From an uncultured Collinsella sp. (GTDB lineage Bacteria > Actinomycetota > Coriobacteriia > Coriobacteriales > Coriobacteriaceae), in NCBI GenBank assembly GCA_900540935.1, contig UQHW01000006.1, positions 24,168 through 88,167 on the forward strand: DNA of 64,000 nt. Direction: 5' to 3'. Shown here one piece after another: positions 44,828 through 53,755 of this stretch. The first letter of the stretch is position 1; every line of letters begins with the position of its first letter. The position numbers were made by a program, and so were the translations under genes. The notes beneath the pieces were generated by a model. It saw only the letters and a program-made list of their open reading frames with translations. It was not told the DNA's origin and did not search any database.

Positions 44828-46723
44828 ATGGATGCTCGCGTCAAGCAGCTTGTAAATATGATCGAGGACGCTCAGCCTGTCGCTATCGCGGTACTTGCCA
44901 AGCGTCTCGAGGTAAGCGAGCGCGCCGTGAGAAACTATATCCATCGCGCAAACGACAACCTTGCAGGGGTTGCACGCATCGTTGGCAGCAAGGGGCAGTA
45001 TCGTATCGATGTTGCACGTGCAGATGAGCTTGCTCGCTTGCTAGACGGTGCGGCTCAGGCCCATCCGGGCATTCCTGATACGCGCGACGGCCGTGTGTCC
45101 TTCCTTCTTAACGACCTCCTCATGCGGTCCCAGTGGGTGACGATTGAGGAGTATGCGGATTTACTCTACGTTTCGGCGCGAACTCTGTCCAATGACATGC
45201 GTCTGGTAGAGCAGAAACTCGCCCAATTTGACTTAACGCTCGAAAAGCGCCCACGCTACGGAATCCGCGTTGCGGGCGGGGAGTCGCAACGGCGCCTGTG
45301 CCTGGCCTCGCTGGTGAGGCCCGTGTTGCCCGACACCGACGATGCAAAGCTCGCCGAGCGCCTGCGGGCCATCGCCGCATGTGTGGACGATGCCCTGACG
45401 GCCTCGCCCGTCACGGTGAGCTCGCTGGCATCCCGCAATCTCATCATGCATCTTTACATTGCTCTTGGCCGCATCGAGCAGGGCTGCTATGTCCCAGCTG
45501 CAGAATCGGACGTTCAAAAACTGGAGGGAACGCGCGAATACGCCGCGGCTTTCCAGATTGCCGCAAACATCAAGGATGCCCTGGGCGTGAGCATGCCCCG
45601 AGAAGAGGTTGCCTTTATCGCAATCCATTTGCTCGGCAGGGGCACGGGCGTGCCCGAGAAGGGCTCTGCCGTTATCTCGGACGAGATGTGGGAGATTGCT
45701 TCCGAGATGGTACGTGCGGTCAACGATGAGTTTAGGTTTGACTTTAGCGGCGATCTTGAACTTCGCATGAACCTTGCTCGGCATATCGGCCCTCTGGGCT
45801 ATCGCCTTGAATATCACATGCATATGGATAACCCCATGCTGCCCGATATCAAGACGAGGTTTCCGTTGGCCTATTCGATGGCAGCTGGCACCTCGCAGGT
45901 ACTCGAGCGTCATTTTGGCAGCCAGCCCTCTGATGAAGAGCTCGGCTACATCGCCATGGCATTTGCCCTGGCCCTCGAGCAGCAAGCCGACCAGCCGCGT
46001 CGCAAACGCATCCTGATCGTGTGCGCCTCGGGAGCGGGAAGCGCCCGTATGCTCGAGCACCAGTACCGCAAGCAGTTTGGCATGTATATCGATTCGATTG
46101 AGACATGCGATGTCGCCCGCGTGGGAACGTTCGATTTTTCGCATATCGACTACGTGTTCACAACGGTGCCGCTCAACGTCAAGTTGCCCGTGCCCGTCCG
46201 CGAGGCCGATTTCTTCTTGGAGACGAGCGATGTCAACGCTATCCGCAAGGTGCTGAGCGACGACACTGCGCAATCGGACTCCGTGAGCTCTTTCTTTAGC
46301 CGTGCCCTGTTCTTCAACCGCGTTGAGGCGTCGTCGAAGCAGGCCGTTCTCCGATATCTCTCCGAGCGCGCCGTCGAGAGCGGCCGTGTCGATGCCCAGT
46401 TTGCCCAAGAGGTCGCCGAGCGCGAGAGCGCGAGCGCCACCTCGTTTGGCAATGGGGTAGCCATGCCCCATGGGATGCATCCCTTGAGCGCCGAGGCCTT
46501 TGTTACCGTGGGCCTGCTCGAACATCCCATTCTTTGGGACGAATACGGCCATGAGGTCGATATCGTCTTTATGGTGTCGTTTGCCCGGTCGGGCGGCGAT
46601 GAGGCGCGGATCTTGAGCTCACTGCTCGCCGAGATCTTTATGGACCGCCAGGGGGTCGAGCGCCTACGCGAGTGCCGGTCCTGGCATGAGCTGATGGCGC
46701 TTGTGCAAGCGCATACGGCTTAA
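44828..46723 (+). CDS. PRD-domain PTS regulator (BglG/LicR-type activator)
   Basis: A 631-residue transcription regulator controlled by PTS phosphorylation. Two N-terminal helix-turn-helix parts (AVLAKRLEVSERAVRNYIH and TIEEYADLLYVSARTLSNDM) are followed by two PRD domains of about residues 175-395, with histidines in EVAFIAIHLLGRG and NLARHIG. An EIIB-like domain (ILIVCASGAGSARML, near 400) and a C-terminal EIIA-like domain come next, the latter with GNGVAMPHGMHPL and its His near 551. AGGAGG precedes ATG at 44828. The cellobiose-type PTS genes follow at once, so it very likely activates them when beta-glucosides are present. Confidence 0.93.
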   Translation: MDARVKQLVNMIEDAQPVAIAVLAKRLEVSERAVRNYIHRANDNLAGVARIVGSKGQYRIDVARADELARLLDGAAQAHPGIPDTRDGRVSFLLNDLLMRSQWVTIEEYADLLYVSARTLSNDMRLVEQKLAQFDLTLEKRPRYGIRVAGGESQRRLCLASLVRPVLPDTDDAKLAERLRAIAACVDDALTASPVTVSSLASRNLIMHLYIALGRIEQGCYVPAAESDVQKLEGTREYAAAFQIAANIKDALGVSMPREEVAFIAIHLLGRGTGVPEKGSAVISDEMWEIASEMVRAVNDEFRFDFSGDLELRMNLARHIGPLGYRLEYHMHMDNPMLPDIKTRFPLAYSMAAGTSQVLERHFGSQPSDEELGYIAMAFALALEQQADQPRRKRILIVCASGAGSARMLEHQYRKQFGMYIDSIETCDVARVGTFDFSHIDYVFTTVPLNVKLPVPVREADFFLETSDVNAIRKVLSDDTAQSDSVSSFFSRALFFNRVEASSKQAVLRYLSERAVESGRVDAQFAQEVAERESASATSFGNGVAMPHGMHPLSAEAFVTVGLLEHPILWDEYGHEVDIVFMVSFARSGGDEARILSSLLAEIFMDRQGVERLRECRSWHELMALVQAHTA

Positions 46724-46842
46724 GACTTCTTTTGTCGATGACCCTGTCAGTCTACCTGCAATAAACCTCGAGGATTGCGGGCGGGAGATAGGCGTTTCGA
46801 ATATTCAAGTACAAACCAAACATCACGGGAGAGGAGACCGTT

Positions 46843-47169
46843 ATGGACGATCAGGGAACCGAGATGGTTTCGTTTCAGCTGGTCGCTGCAGCGGGAGAGG
46901 CACGCAGCCTTGCCTTCGAAGCCCTTGAAAAGGCAAAGGCGGGGGATTTTGACGCCGCCGCCAAACTCATGAAGCAGTCAAAGGATGCGGGAATCAAGGC
47001 TCACCACATCCAAACGCAGCTGCTTTCGACTGAGGCAGCGGGCGAGCATCTGTCGGTGGATGTGTTGCTGGTCCATGCTCAGGACCACCTCATGTGCTCC
47101 ATGCTTGCTCAGGAGCTCGTGCAGGAGCTGATCTGCCTGTATGAGCGCACTGCAACCAAGAACGCCTAG
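46843..47169 (+). CDS. cellobiose/lactose-type PTS EIIA
   Basis: A 108-residue helical protein of the PTS lactose/cellobiose IIA class, which takes phosphate from HPr and passes it to IIB. It is an alpha-helical trimer type, with the conserved LAFEALEKAKAGDFDAAAKL helix and the region LLVHAQDHLM near residue 76 that holds the phosphorylated histidine. GAGAGGAGA precedes ATG at 46843. It is first of four genes for beta-glucoside uptake and hydrolysis. Confidence 0.95.
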   Translation: MDDQGTEMVSFQLVAAAGEARSLAFEALEKAKAGDFDAAAKLMKQSKDAGIKAHHIQTQLLSTEAAGEHLSVDVLLVHAQDHLMCSMLAQELVQELICLYERTATKNA

Positions 47170-47215
47170 CGGCGTGCGGTGACTATCCAACCAATCAATG
47201 CGAAGGGAATCCCTT

Positions 47216-47509
47216 ATGAAGATCCTTCTTGTTTGCGCAGCTGGTCTGTCTACAAGCATTCTGATGAAGAAACTCGAGAAATATGCGGAGCAAAACGGCA
47301 TCGAGCTCGATATCGATGCGGTGGGTATCGGCGAGTATCAGGAGACGTGCGCCAATTATGACGTGCTGCTCTTGGGGCCGCAGGTGTCCTACCAGCTCAA
47401 CACCGTCAAGCAGGGGAGCGGTAAGCCGACCGCGGTCATCCCCGCACAGGACTACGGCATGGGCAACGCCGCCAACGTGCTGGCACTCGCCCAGTCGCTG
47501 TTGGGTTAG
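47216..47509 (+). CDS. cellobiose-type PTS EIIB
   Basis: A 97-residue IIB with the phosphorylated cysteine in ILLVCAAGLSTS at residue 8. It receives phosphate from IIA and passes it to the sugar carried by IIC. The LLLGPQVSYQL region near 60 and the C-terminal GNAANVLALAQSLL are typical of the family. ATG at 47216 follows GAAGGGA; the in-frame ATG 18 bp earlier is less well placed. It ends 9 bp before IIC. Confidence 0.95.
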   Translation: MKILLVCAAGLSTSILMKKLEKYAEQNGIELDIDAVGIGEYQETCANYDVLLLGPQVSYQLNTVKQGSGKPTAVIPAQDYGMGNAANVLALAQSLLG

Positions 47510-47518
47510 GAGGCAACC

Positions 47519-48868
47519 ATGGAGAAGTTCATGACCCTGCTTCAGGAAAAACTGACCCCTATCGCCAATTTCTGCGGCACCGAGCGCCACTTTGCCTCCA
47601 TGCAAAAGGGCTTTATGAGCGCGATCAGCTTCATCTTGGTATCTGCCGTCTTTATGATCCTCGCCAACCCGCCGGTTACGGCCGACCTGGTGGCGCAGGG
47701 CGGGTTCTGGTCCGTCTTTGGCCCTTGGCTCGATTTTGCCACGGCCAATAAGCTCACGCTGCTCATTCCCTTCAACATGACGATGGGCATACTGTCGGTG
47801 ATCGTGACGTTCGCAATCGCCTATAACCTGGCGGGCACCTACAAGATGCCCGAGCTTAACGCCGGTATGACCTCGCTGGTGATGTTCCTGATCGCCGCGG
47901 CGCCGTCGTCCTACTACCAGCTTGCTGACGAGTCCGTGCTCCAGGCGGTCCCCTGCACCTATCTGGGTGCGCAGGGCCTGTTTACCGCCATCATCGTTGC
48001 CTTGGTCTCCGTCGAGGTCACGCGCTTCTGCCAGACCAAGGGCATCACCATCAAGATGCCCGATGGCGTGCCGCCGTTTTTGTCCGAAACCTTTGGCGCC
48101 ATCGTACCTATGCTCGCCAACATCCTCATCTTCTTTGGCGGCAACCTGCTGATCCAGATGATCGATCCCGCGCTGTCCATCCCCTCGGTTATCGAGAAGC
48201 TGCTCGCTGCCCCGCTTTCCGTCGCAGTTGACTCTGTGCCCGGCGCACTGCTTATCTGCTTCATGACGCTGCTGTTTTGGTGCTTTGGCGTCCACGGCAA
48301 CATGATCGTAATGCCCATCACCGCCCCGGTCACGCTTGCCGCCTTTGCCGCCAACGCCTCGCTCTATGCTGCCGGGCAGCCGCTTGAGTTCCACCCGGCG
48401 CTCATGTCGTTGGCCATCAACCTCATCGGCGGCACGGGTAATACGTTCTCTTTTGTGGCGCTCTGCGCGTTTAGGGCAAAGTCGCAGCAGCTCAAGGCAT
48501 TTGGCAGGGCATCGATCGTGCCGAGCTTCTTCCGTATCTCCGAGCCCGCGATCTTCGGCGCGCCCATCATCTTCAACCCGATCCTCATGATTCCGTTTGT
48601 GCTAGGCGGCATGATCTCGGCCCTGCTGTATTGGGGTGCGGTCTCACTGGGTCTTGTCTCTAACTTCTACATCTTGGTGAGCGGCACGTTCCCCATCTTC
48701 GTTCAGGGCTTTGTCCAGTGCCTCGACCCGCGCATCTGGGTGTTTACGATCGTTTTGATCGTGGTCATGGCTGTGGTCTGGTACCCGTTCTTTAAGGTGT
48801 ACGATAACCAGCTCCTGGCTCAGGAGCAGGAGAACGCCGCGGCAGCTTCTGCCGAGGATGCTGAGTAG
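47519..48868 (+). CDS. cellobiose-type PTS EIIC
   Basis: A 449-residue permease of the lactose/cellobiose PTS class. About ten hydrophobic segments are visible, with the family start MEKFMTLLQEKLTPIA and the conserved FFRISEPAIFGAPIIFNP near residue 340. TTAGGAGG overlaps the end of IIB and precedes ATG at 47519. The tail is acidic and alanine-rich. The substrate is probably cellobiose, gentiobiose or another beta-glucoside, as the next gene hydrolyses such phosphates. Confidence 0.95.
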   Translation: MEKFMTLLQEKLTPIANFCGTERHFASMQKGFMSAISFILVSAVFMILANPPVTADLVAQGGFWSVFGPWLDFATANKLTLLIPFNMTMGILSVIVTFAIAYNLAGTYKMPELNAGMTSLVMFLIAAAPSSYYQLADESVLQAVPCTYLGAQGLFTAIIVALVSVEVTRFCQTKGITIKMPDGVPPFLSETFGAIVPMLANILIFFGGNLLIQMIDPALSIPSVIEKLLAAPLSVAVDSVPGALLICFMTLLFWCFGVHGNMIVMPITAPVTLAAFAANASLYAAGQPLEFHPALMSLAINLIGGTGNTFSFVALCAFRAKSQQLKAFGRASIVPSFFRISEPAIFGAPIIFNPILMIPFVLGGMISALLYWGAVSLGLVSNFYILVSGTFPIFVQGFVQCLDPRIWVFTIVLIVVMAVVWYPFFKVYDNQLLAQEQENAAAASAEDAE

Positions 48869-48869
48869 C

Positions 48870-50324
48870 ATGAGTTACTTTGACAGAACGTCTGCCGCCG
48901 GTATGCCCGAGGGCTTTTTGTGGGGTGGTGCCCTCGCCGCCAACCAGGCCGAAGGGGGCTGGAACGAGGGCGGCCGCGGCATGTCGCACTCCGACCTGAT
49001 CCCACAGGGTTCCGACCGCTGGGATGTAATGTTTGGCAGGCAAAAGCCCGTGGACGATCCGGACAGGCTGTATCCATGCCGCTGGGGCAACGACTTCTTC
49101 CATCATTGGCACGAGGATGTCGAGCTCTTTGCCGAGATGGGCTTTAAGTGCCTGCGTCTTTCAATTTGCTGGAGCCGTATTTTTCCCACAGGGATGGAGA
49201 CCGAGCCCAACGGCGAGGGCTTGGAGTTTTACCGTCAGGTATTCGAGGCGCTGCGCGAGCATGGAATCGAGCCGCTTGTGACGCTGTCGCACTACGACTA
49301 TCCGTTGGCTCTGGTCGAGCGCTATGGTGGCTGGCAAAGCCGAGAGATGATCGAGCGGTATGCGCACTACGTCGAGACCGTCGGACGCGCGTACCAGGGC
49401 CTCGTGCGTTATTGGCTTACGTTCAACGAGATCAACAGCGTGGCGCTGTCCTATCTCAACGCGGGTGTCACGCTCGAGGATGAGCGTGACCGTGCAGCCG
49501 TGACCGCGGCGTTCTCGCACCATATGTTTATGGCGAGCGCTCGCGCTGTCGAGATTCTGCACAAGATCGATCCCGCAAACAAGGTGGGTTGCATGGTCGC
49601 TGCCGGTGCGACCTATCCGTACCGTTGTGCGCCCGAGGACGTATGGCTTGCGTATGAGGAGGACCGCGGCCGCTACTTCTACACAGACGTGATGGCTGCG
49701 GGCGCCTATCCTGCTTGGAAGCTGCGTGCACTCGAGAAAGAGGGTGTTCACGTGCCCTTTGAGCCGGGCGATACGGAGTATCTGGCAGAGCATACGGTCG
49801 ACTTCATCTCGTTCTCGTACTATTGCTCGCGCTTGGTGTGCGCCGATGATCAGGTGATCGCCGAGAAGGCGGAGGGCAACGTGTTCCCGACGTTGCGCAA
49901 TCCGTACCTCAAGGATAAAGAGACTGCCTGGAAGTGGCAGATCGATGCGCTGGGTTTGCGCGTGACGCTTGCCGGCTACCACGATCGTTACCATCTTCCG
50001 CTCTTTATCGCCGAGAACGGTGTGGGCGGACTCGATGCGCTGGAAGACGGCAAAGTCCACGATGCGTATCATATTGATTACCTGCGAAGGCATATTCTTG
50101 CGCTGCGCGATGCAATTGTCGAGGACGGTGTTGACCTGATGGGATACACGCCGTGGGGCTGTATCGATTTGGTGTCGGCCTCGACGGGGCAGATGAAGAA
50201 GCGCTATGGCTTTGTTTATGTTGATGCCGATGATACGGGCAAAGGCACGTTCGATCGCTACCGAAAGGACAGCTTCTGCTGGTACCAAAAGGTCATTGCA
50301 TCAAATGGCGAGGACTTGAGTTAA
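48870..50324 (+). CDS. 6-phospho-beta-glucosidase, glycoside hydrolase family 1
   Basis: A 484-residue cytoplasmic enzyme that cleaves phosphorylated beta-glucosides from the PTS into glucose 6-phosphate and an aglycone or glucose. The GH1 acid/base glutamate is in YWLTFNEINS near residue 189 and the nucleophile in LFIAENGVGG near 383. The N-terminal FLWGGALAANQAEGGW is the family signature. ATG at 48870 lies one base after the IIC stop; the alternative ATG at 48858 overlaps IIC. It closes the beta-glucoside operon. Confidence 0.95.
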   Translation: MSYFDRTSAAGMPEGFLWGGALAANQAEGGWNEGGRGMSHSDLIPQGSDRWDVMFGRQKPVDDPDRLYPCRWGNDFFHHWHEDVELFAEMGFKCLRLSICWSRIFPTGMETEPNGEGLEFYRQVFEALREHGIEPLVTLSHYDYPLALVERYGGWQSREMIERYAHYVETVGRAYQGLVRYWLTFNEINSVALSYLNAGVTLEDERDRAAVTAAFSHHMFMASARAVEILHKIDPANKVGCMVAAGATYPYRCAPEDVWLAYEEDRGRYFYTDVMAAGAYPAWKLRALEKEGVHVPFEPGDTEYLAEHTVDFISFSYYCSRLVCADDQVIAEKAEGNVFPTLRNPYLKDKETAWKWQIDALGLRVTLAGYHDRYHLPLFIAENGVGGLDALEDGKVHDAYHIDYLRRHILALRDAIVEDGVDLMGYTPWGCIDLVSASTGQMKKRYGFVYVDADDTGKGTFDRYRKDSFCWYQKVIASNGEDLS

Positions 50325-50340
50325 CTCTTGCAGGTCTGTT

Positions 50341-50377
50341 GCCCCCGCGGTCCGCTTCGGCCGCAGGGGCTTTTGTT
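50341..50377 (+). terminator. terminator of the beta-glucoside operon
   Basis: GCCCCCGCGG (50341-50350) pairs with CCGCAGGGGC (50365-50374), followed by TTTTG. It lies 16 bp after the glycosidase stop codon. Confidence 0.8.
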
Positions 50378-50419
50378 ATTGAGGCGGCTGTTCATGAGGA
50401 GCATTGCAGGCTGCGGAAA

Positions 50420-50766
50420 CCCGGCACTTGGGGGCGTTCCTTTCCTGCCGGCAGCTTGGGACAGTCCTTAAAGGCCGCATCGATCAACTGCGGAAAGCAC
50501 ATCCCAGAATGAGCGTCCAACATGGGATGCGGTTTCCCTTGAGGCCCTCAATCGGAAAATGCATCCCGGATTTTTGTCGAAAAGCGGTCCCTAGTTTCCC
50601 AAACGGGCCGCTAACGGAAAGCGCATCCCGCTATTGGGCCCCAAAGCAGGATGCGCTTTCCGTGCTGGCAGTTCCAAGCAGTTCGGGATGGCCCTTTTCG
50701 TTTGCTCTCGGCCGGCGTCCGTAAGACTGTCCCCGACGACCACTCATTTAAGTCTGTCCCCAATGA
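50420..50766. repeat. cluster of GGAAAGCGCATCCC palindromes and GTCCCCAATGA repeats
   Basis: No gene lies here. GGAAAGCACATCCC (50492-50505) faces GGGATGCGGTTTCC (50524-50537). CGGAAAATGCATCCC follows at 50553. GGAAAGCGCATCC (50616-50628) faces a perfect partner GGATGCGCTTTCC (50649-50661). The 25 bp at 50742-50766 are an exact copy of 44636-44660. The first 50 bp resemble 35609-35660. Confidence 0.8.
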
Positions 50767-50777
50767 GTGCCCAATGA

Positions 50778-51812
50778 CTAGTAGTAGGCCCACATGGCTT
50801 CGACTTCGTTGAGGACCTCTACGACGCCCCAGCGTCGGGCGCTGCGGCTGGCCGAGTTGGGATCGAAGACTTCAATCTGGTCGGCGTCGTCAATACCGTA
50901 AAGTACAATGTAGTGGCCCACGTTGGTAAAGGTGCCCGGCCGAACGGCGGCGATGACGGGCGCTCCCGAACGCAGCGCCTGAGTCATCGAGTCGCGATCG
51001 TTATGAAGCTCCGTTCCGTTAAGTCCCAACTGCCACGCACCGCTCGTCATAAACGACCATTCGGTTGCACCGGTGGGGGCGTAATTGCCTGCCTCGGAAA
51101 GCGCGCACATATCGACGGGAGTCATATCGGTGCGTCCCGTCTTAAAGATATAGACCATGGTGAGGCACGTAGGCCCGCAAGCATTTTGGCGGATGGTACC
51201 GCCGGCGTAAGGCAGCTCCGACCACGCAGGGTCGATCTGATAGATATGGGGCATCGTGCCGGCTTGCCATTGCGGGCGCGGGGTCGAAAAGGCGAAAGAA
51301 TAACCGGGCGCGACGGGGGCCTTGAGCAGCTTGTCCTCGGCGGTGGGCTCGAGACCGGCCGAGCCGTGGGACATACAGGAGCTCATAAACACAAAGACCA
51401 GACAGGTGAGGATAGAGCACAGTGCGAGGCGAAGTCGACGAGCCGGCAGGGCGGGGGCATTCACGTGCGATGTCGAGCGGTAGGGCTTGCCGTCGCGTCC
51501 ACCTTGGGGATGCGAAAAGAAGCGGTTGATATGGATGCCGGGCTGACGTGCGCCGTTGCGGCGCAGTTGCGGAACCTCGGCTTGATGCTGTCGAGTGCGC
51601 GCGCCTAAGCGGCTGTCTTGCTGCGCGCTTGTGCCCGTGCGCGGACGGCCACTTTGCCGTGTTTTGCTTGCCTGCTGCCGAGACGAAGGCCTGGGTTGCT
51701 CTTGAGGACGTTGCGGATTGCTGCTTGTGGCACTTCCGGGCGTCGGCGTGGTACGGCCAGCAAGGCGAACGCTTTGTCGCCGTTGATCACCGTCGTTGTA
51801 TCCGTATGCCAT
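50778..51812 (-). CDS. C39-like cysteine peptidase, membrane-anchored or lipoprotein-like
   Basis: A 344-residue protein. Residues 1-115 are basic and low in complexity, rich in Arg, Gln, Ser and Pro. A hydrophobic segment near 127-147 (LALCSILTCLVFVFMSSCMS) should anchor or export it. The C-terminal 190 residues form a C39-like papain fold with the catalytic cysteine in NACGPTCLTM near residue 211 and the histidine in GHYIVLYGID near 301. Such proteins may process peptides or act on peptidoglycan-linked targets, and the substrate is unknown. AAGGCGG precedes ATG at 51812. The long cytoplasmic N-terminus is odd. Confidence 0.85.
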   Translation of the reverse strand: MAYGYNDGDQRRQSVRLAGRTTPTPGSATSSNPQRPQEQPRPSSRQQASKTRQSGRPRTGTSAQQDSRLGARTRQHQAEVPQLRRNGARQPGIHINRFFSHPQGGRDGKPYRSTSHVNAPALPARRLRLALCSILTCLVFVFMSSCMSHGSAGLEPTAEDKLLKAPVAPGYSFAFSTPRPQWQAGTMPHIYQIDPAWSELPYAGGTIRQNACGPTCLTMVYIFKTGRTDMTPVDMCALSEAGNYAPTGATEWSFMTSGAWQLGLNGTELHNDRDSMTQALRSGAPVIAAVRPGTFTNVGHYIVLYGIDDADQIEVFDPNSASRSARRWGVVEVLNEVEAMWAYY

Positions 51813-52172
51813 TCGTACCGCCTTGTCTCATGTATAACCTGTCCATCCTACAAAAAAGATGTGCAACAAATGGGTCCGCGCGTCAAAAGCTCGGTAAACG
51901 GTATGAAAGGCGCAAAACACACGGCCTCAAAAACATCTCTATATGCGTCCGATGAGCGTACGCCCGTCGGACGGGCGGCAACAATGAGCGGCAAACCGTG
52001 CCGTTCGTCCCAAAAACGGCGCCGCTCGTTTTGCAGTTCTGCCTTCGGTCGAGCTACAAGCGGAGCTGCTGCGCCATGGCCGTATCTTAAAGCCACGAAA
52101 TAAAAGAGCGCGGCAAAACAGACCGCGCAAGGGGTGACGTCAAGGGGCGTCAAAAAGGAAAGGAGGGGAACA
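51813..52172 (+). other. gene-free region before the APC permease
   Basis: 360 bp without a credible gene. GCGCGG (52108-52113) pairs with CCGCGC (52123-52128) shortly before the permease ribosome binding site, and GCCCGTC/GACGGGC near 51961-51976 is a second small hairpin. No known riboswitch pattern was recognised. Confidence 0.4.
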
Positions 52173-53624
52173 ATGGCGGACAAGAACGCAGAAGTTGCAG
52201 TCGAGGATAACGGCGGCATGAAGAAAACGCTTTCGCTCTGGAACTTCTTCACCATCGGTTTCGGTGCCATCATCGGTACCGGTTGGGTTCTGCAGGTCGG
52301 CGACTGGATGGTCGTGGGCGGCGGTCCCGTTCCCGCTATGATCGCATTCCTCTTGGGTGCAATCTTCCTCGTGCCCGTCGGAGCTGTTTTCGGTGAGCTC
52401 ACGGCTGCTATCCCCATCTCGGGCGGCATCGTCGAGTATGTCGATCGTAGCTTTGGCCGTACGCTGAGCTACATCACCGGTTGGCTTTTGGCCCTGGGCA
52501 ACGGCATCCTGTGCCCGTGGGAGGCCATCGCCATTTCGACCCTCGTGTCCGAGATGTTCGGCAGCCTGCCCGGTCTTGAGTGGCTGCGCGCCGTTAAGCT
52601 CTACACCATCCTGGGCGCCGACGTTTACCTGTTCCCGACGCTGATCGCGCTCGGCTTCGCAGCCTACGTCATCTTCCTCAACTTCCGCGGTGCCAGCTCG
52701 GCCGCCAAGCTCCAGGCCTTCCTGACCAAGGCTCTGCTCTGCGGCATGCTGCTCGCCATGGGCGTCTCGCTGTTCACCGGCTCGCCGGACAACGCCATGC
52801 CCGTGTTCTCCCAGGTCACCGGCGCTGGCGGCGGTAAGGCCGCTACCGAGGGCACCAGCCTGTTCGCCGGCATCGTGTCGGTCCTGGTTCTGACCCCGTT
52901 CTTCTACGCCGGTTTCGACACCATTCCTCAGCAGGCTGAGGAAGCAGCCGAGGGCCTCAACTGGAACAAGTTCGGCAAGATCATCTCCCTGGCCCTGCTG
53001 GCCGCTGGCGGTTTCTACATGGTCTGCATCTACTCGTTCGGCACCATCCTCGACTGGCATGAGTTTGTTAAGAGTCCGGTTCCCGCGCTTGCCTGCCTCA
53101 AGGGCATCAACATGCTCCTGTACCTGGCCATGCTCATCATCGCCACGCTTGGACCCATGGGCCCGATGAACTCCTTCTACGGCGCCACGAGCCGCATTAT
53201 GCTCGCCATGGGTCGCAAGGGCCAGCTGCCCGAGAAGTTCGCCGAGGTCGACCCCAAGTCCGGCGCTCCCAAGCTCGCCTGCGTCGTTCTGGGCGTCATC
53301 ACCGTCATCGGTCCGTTCCTGGGCAAGAACATGCTCATCCCTCTGACCAACGTGTCGGCTCTCGCCTTCATCTTCTCCTGCGGTATGGTCGCTCTCGCCT
53401 GCCTGCGCATGCGCTTCACCGAGCCCGACCTGCCTCGTCCCTACGAGGTGCCCGGCGGCAAGTTTGGCATCGGCCTCGCTATCGCTGCCTGCGCCATCAT
53501 CATCGGCCTGCTCGTGATTCCGTTCTCTCCCGCCTCCCTCAACATGGTGGAATGGAGCATCGTGATCGGCTGGCTGGCTATTGGCCTGGCCCTCATGGCT
53601 TTCACCAATTCCCGCAAAAAGTAA
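52173..53624 (+). CDS. APC-superfamily amino acid permease
   Basis: A 483-residue transporter with about 12 membrane segments. The first one carries the APC signature FFTIGFGAIIGTGWVLQVGD. AAIPISGGIVEYVDRSFG and GFDTIPQQAEEAAEGLNW are typical of the amino acid-polyamine-organocation family. ATG at 52173 follows AAAGGAGGGG. The amidohydrolase gene is next with 131 bp between, so the pair may import and cleave an amide or amino acid derivative. The specificity cannot be told from sequence. Confidence 0.92.
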   Translation: MADKNAEVAVEDNGGMKKTLSLWNFFTIGFGAIIGTGWVLQVGDWMVVGGGPVPAMIAFLLGAIFLVPVGAVFGELTAAIPISGGIVEYVDRSFGRTLSYITGWLLALGNGILCPWEAIAISTLVSEMFGSLPGLEWLRAVKLYTILGADVYLFPTLIALGFAAYVIFLNFRGASSAAKLQAFLTKALLCGMLLAMGVSLFTGSPDNAMPVFSQVTGAGGGKAATEGTSLFAGIVSVLVLTPFFYAGFDTIPQQAEEAAEGLNWNKFGKIISLALLAAGGFYMVCIYSFGTILDWHEFVKSPVPALACLKGINMLLYLAMLIIATLGPMGPMNSFYGATSRIMLAMGRKGQLPEKFAEVDPKSGAPKLACVVLGVITVIGPFLGKNMLIPLTNVSALAFIFSCGMVALACLRMRFTEPDLPRPYEVPGGKFGIGLAIAACAIIIGLLVIPFSPASLNMVEWSIVIGWLAIGLALMAFTNSRKK

Positions 53625-53755
53625 CGCCTAGCCGGGGCGGATCGGGTGCGCGGAATCCTCTCTCCCGCGCACCGAACCCGGCACCACTTGGGTAGCTTTG
53701 TGAGGCCTTAACCCAACACGGCCTCGCCCACTATATGGATCCATAAGGAGGAACC

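Noticed and set aside
51813..52172. Amino acid riboswitch before the APC permease
   Set aside because: Only two small hairpins are visible; no lysine, glycine or other known aptamer pattern is recognised.
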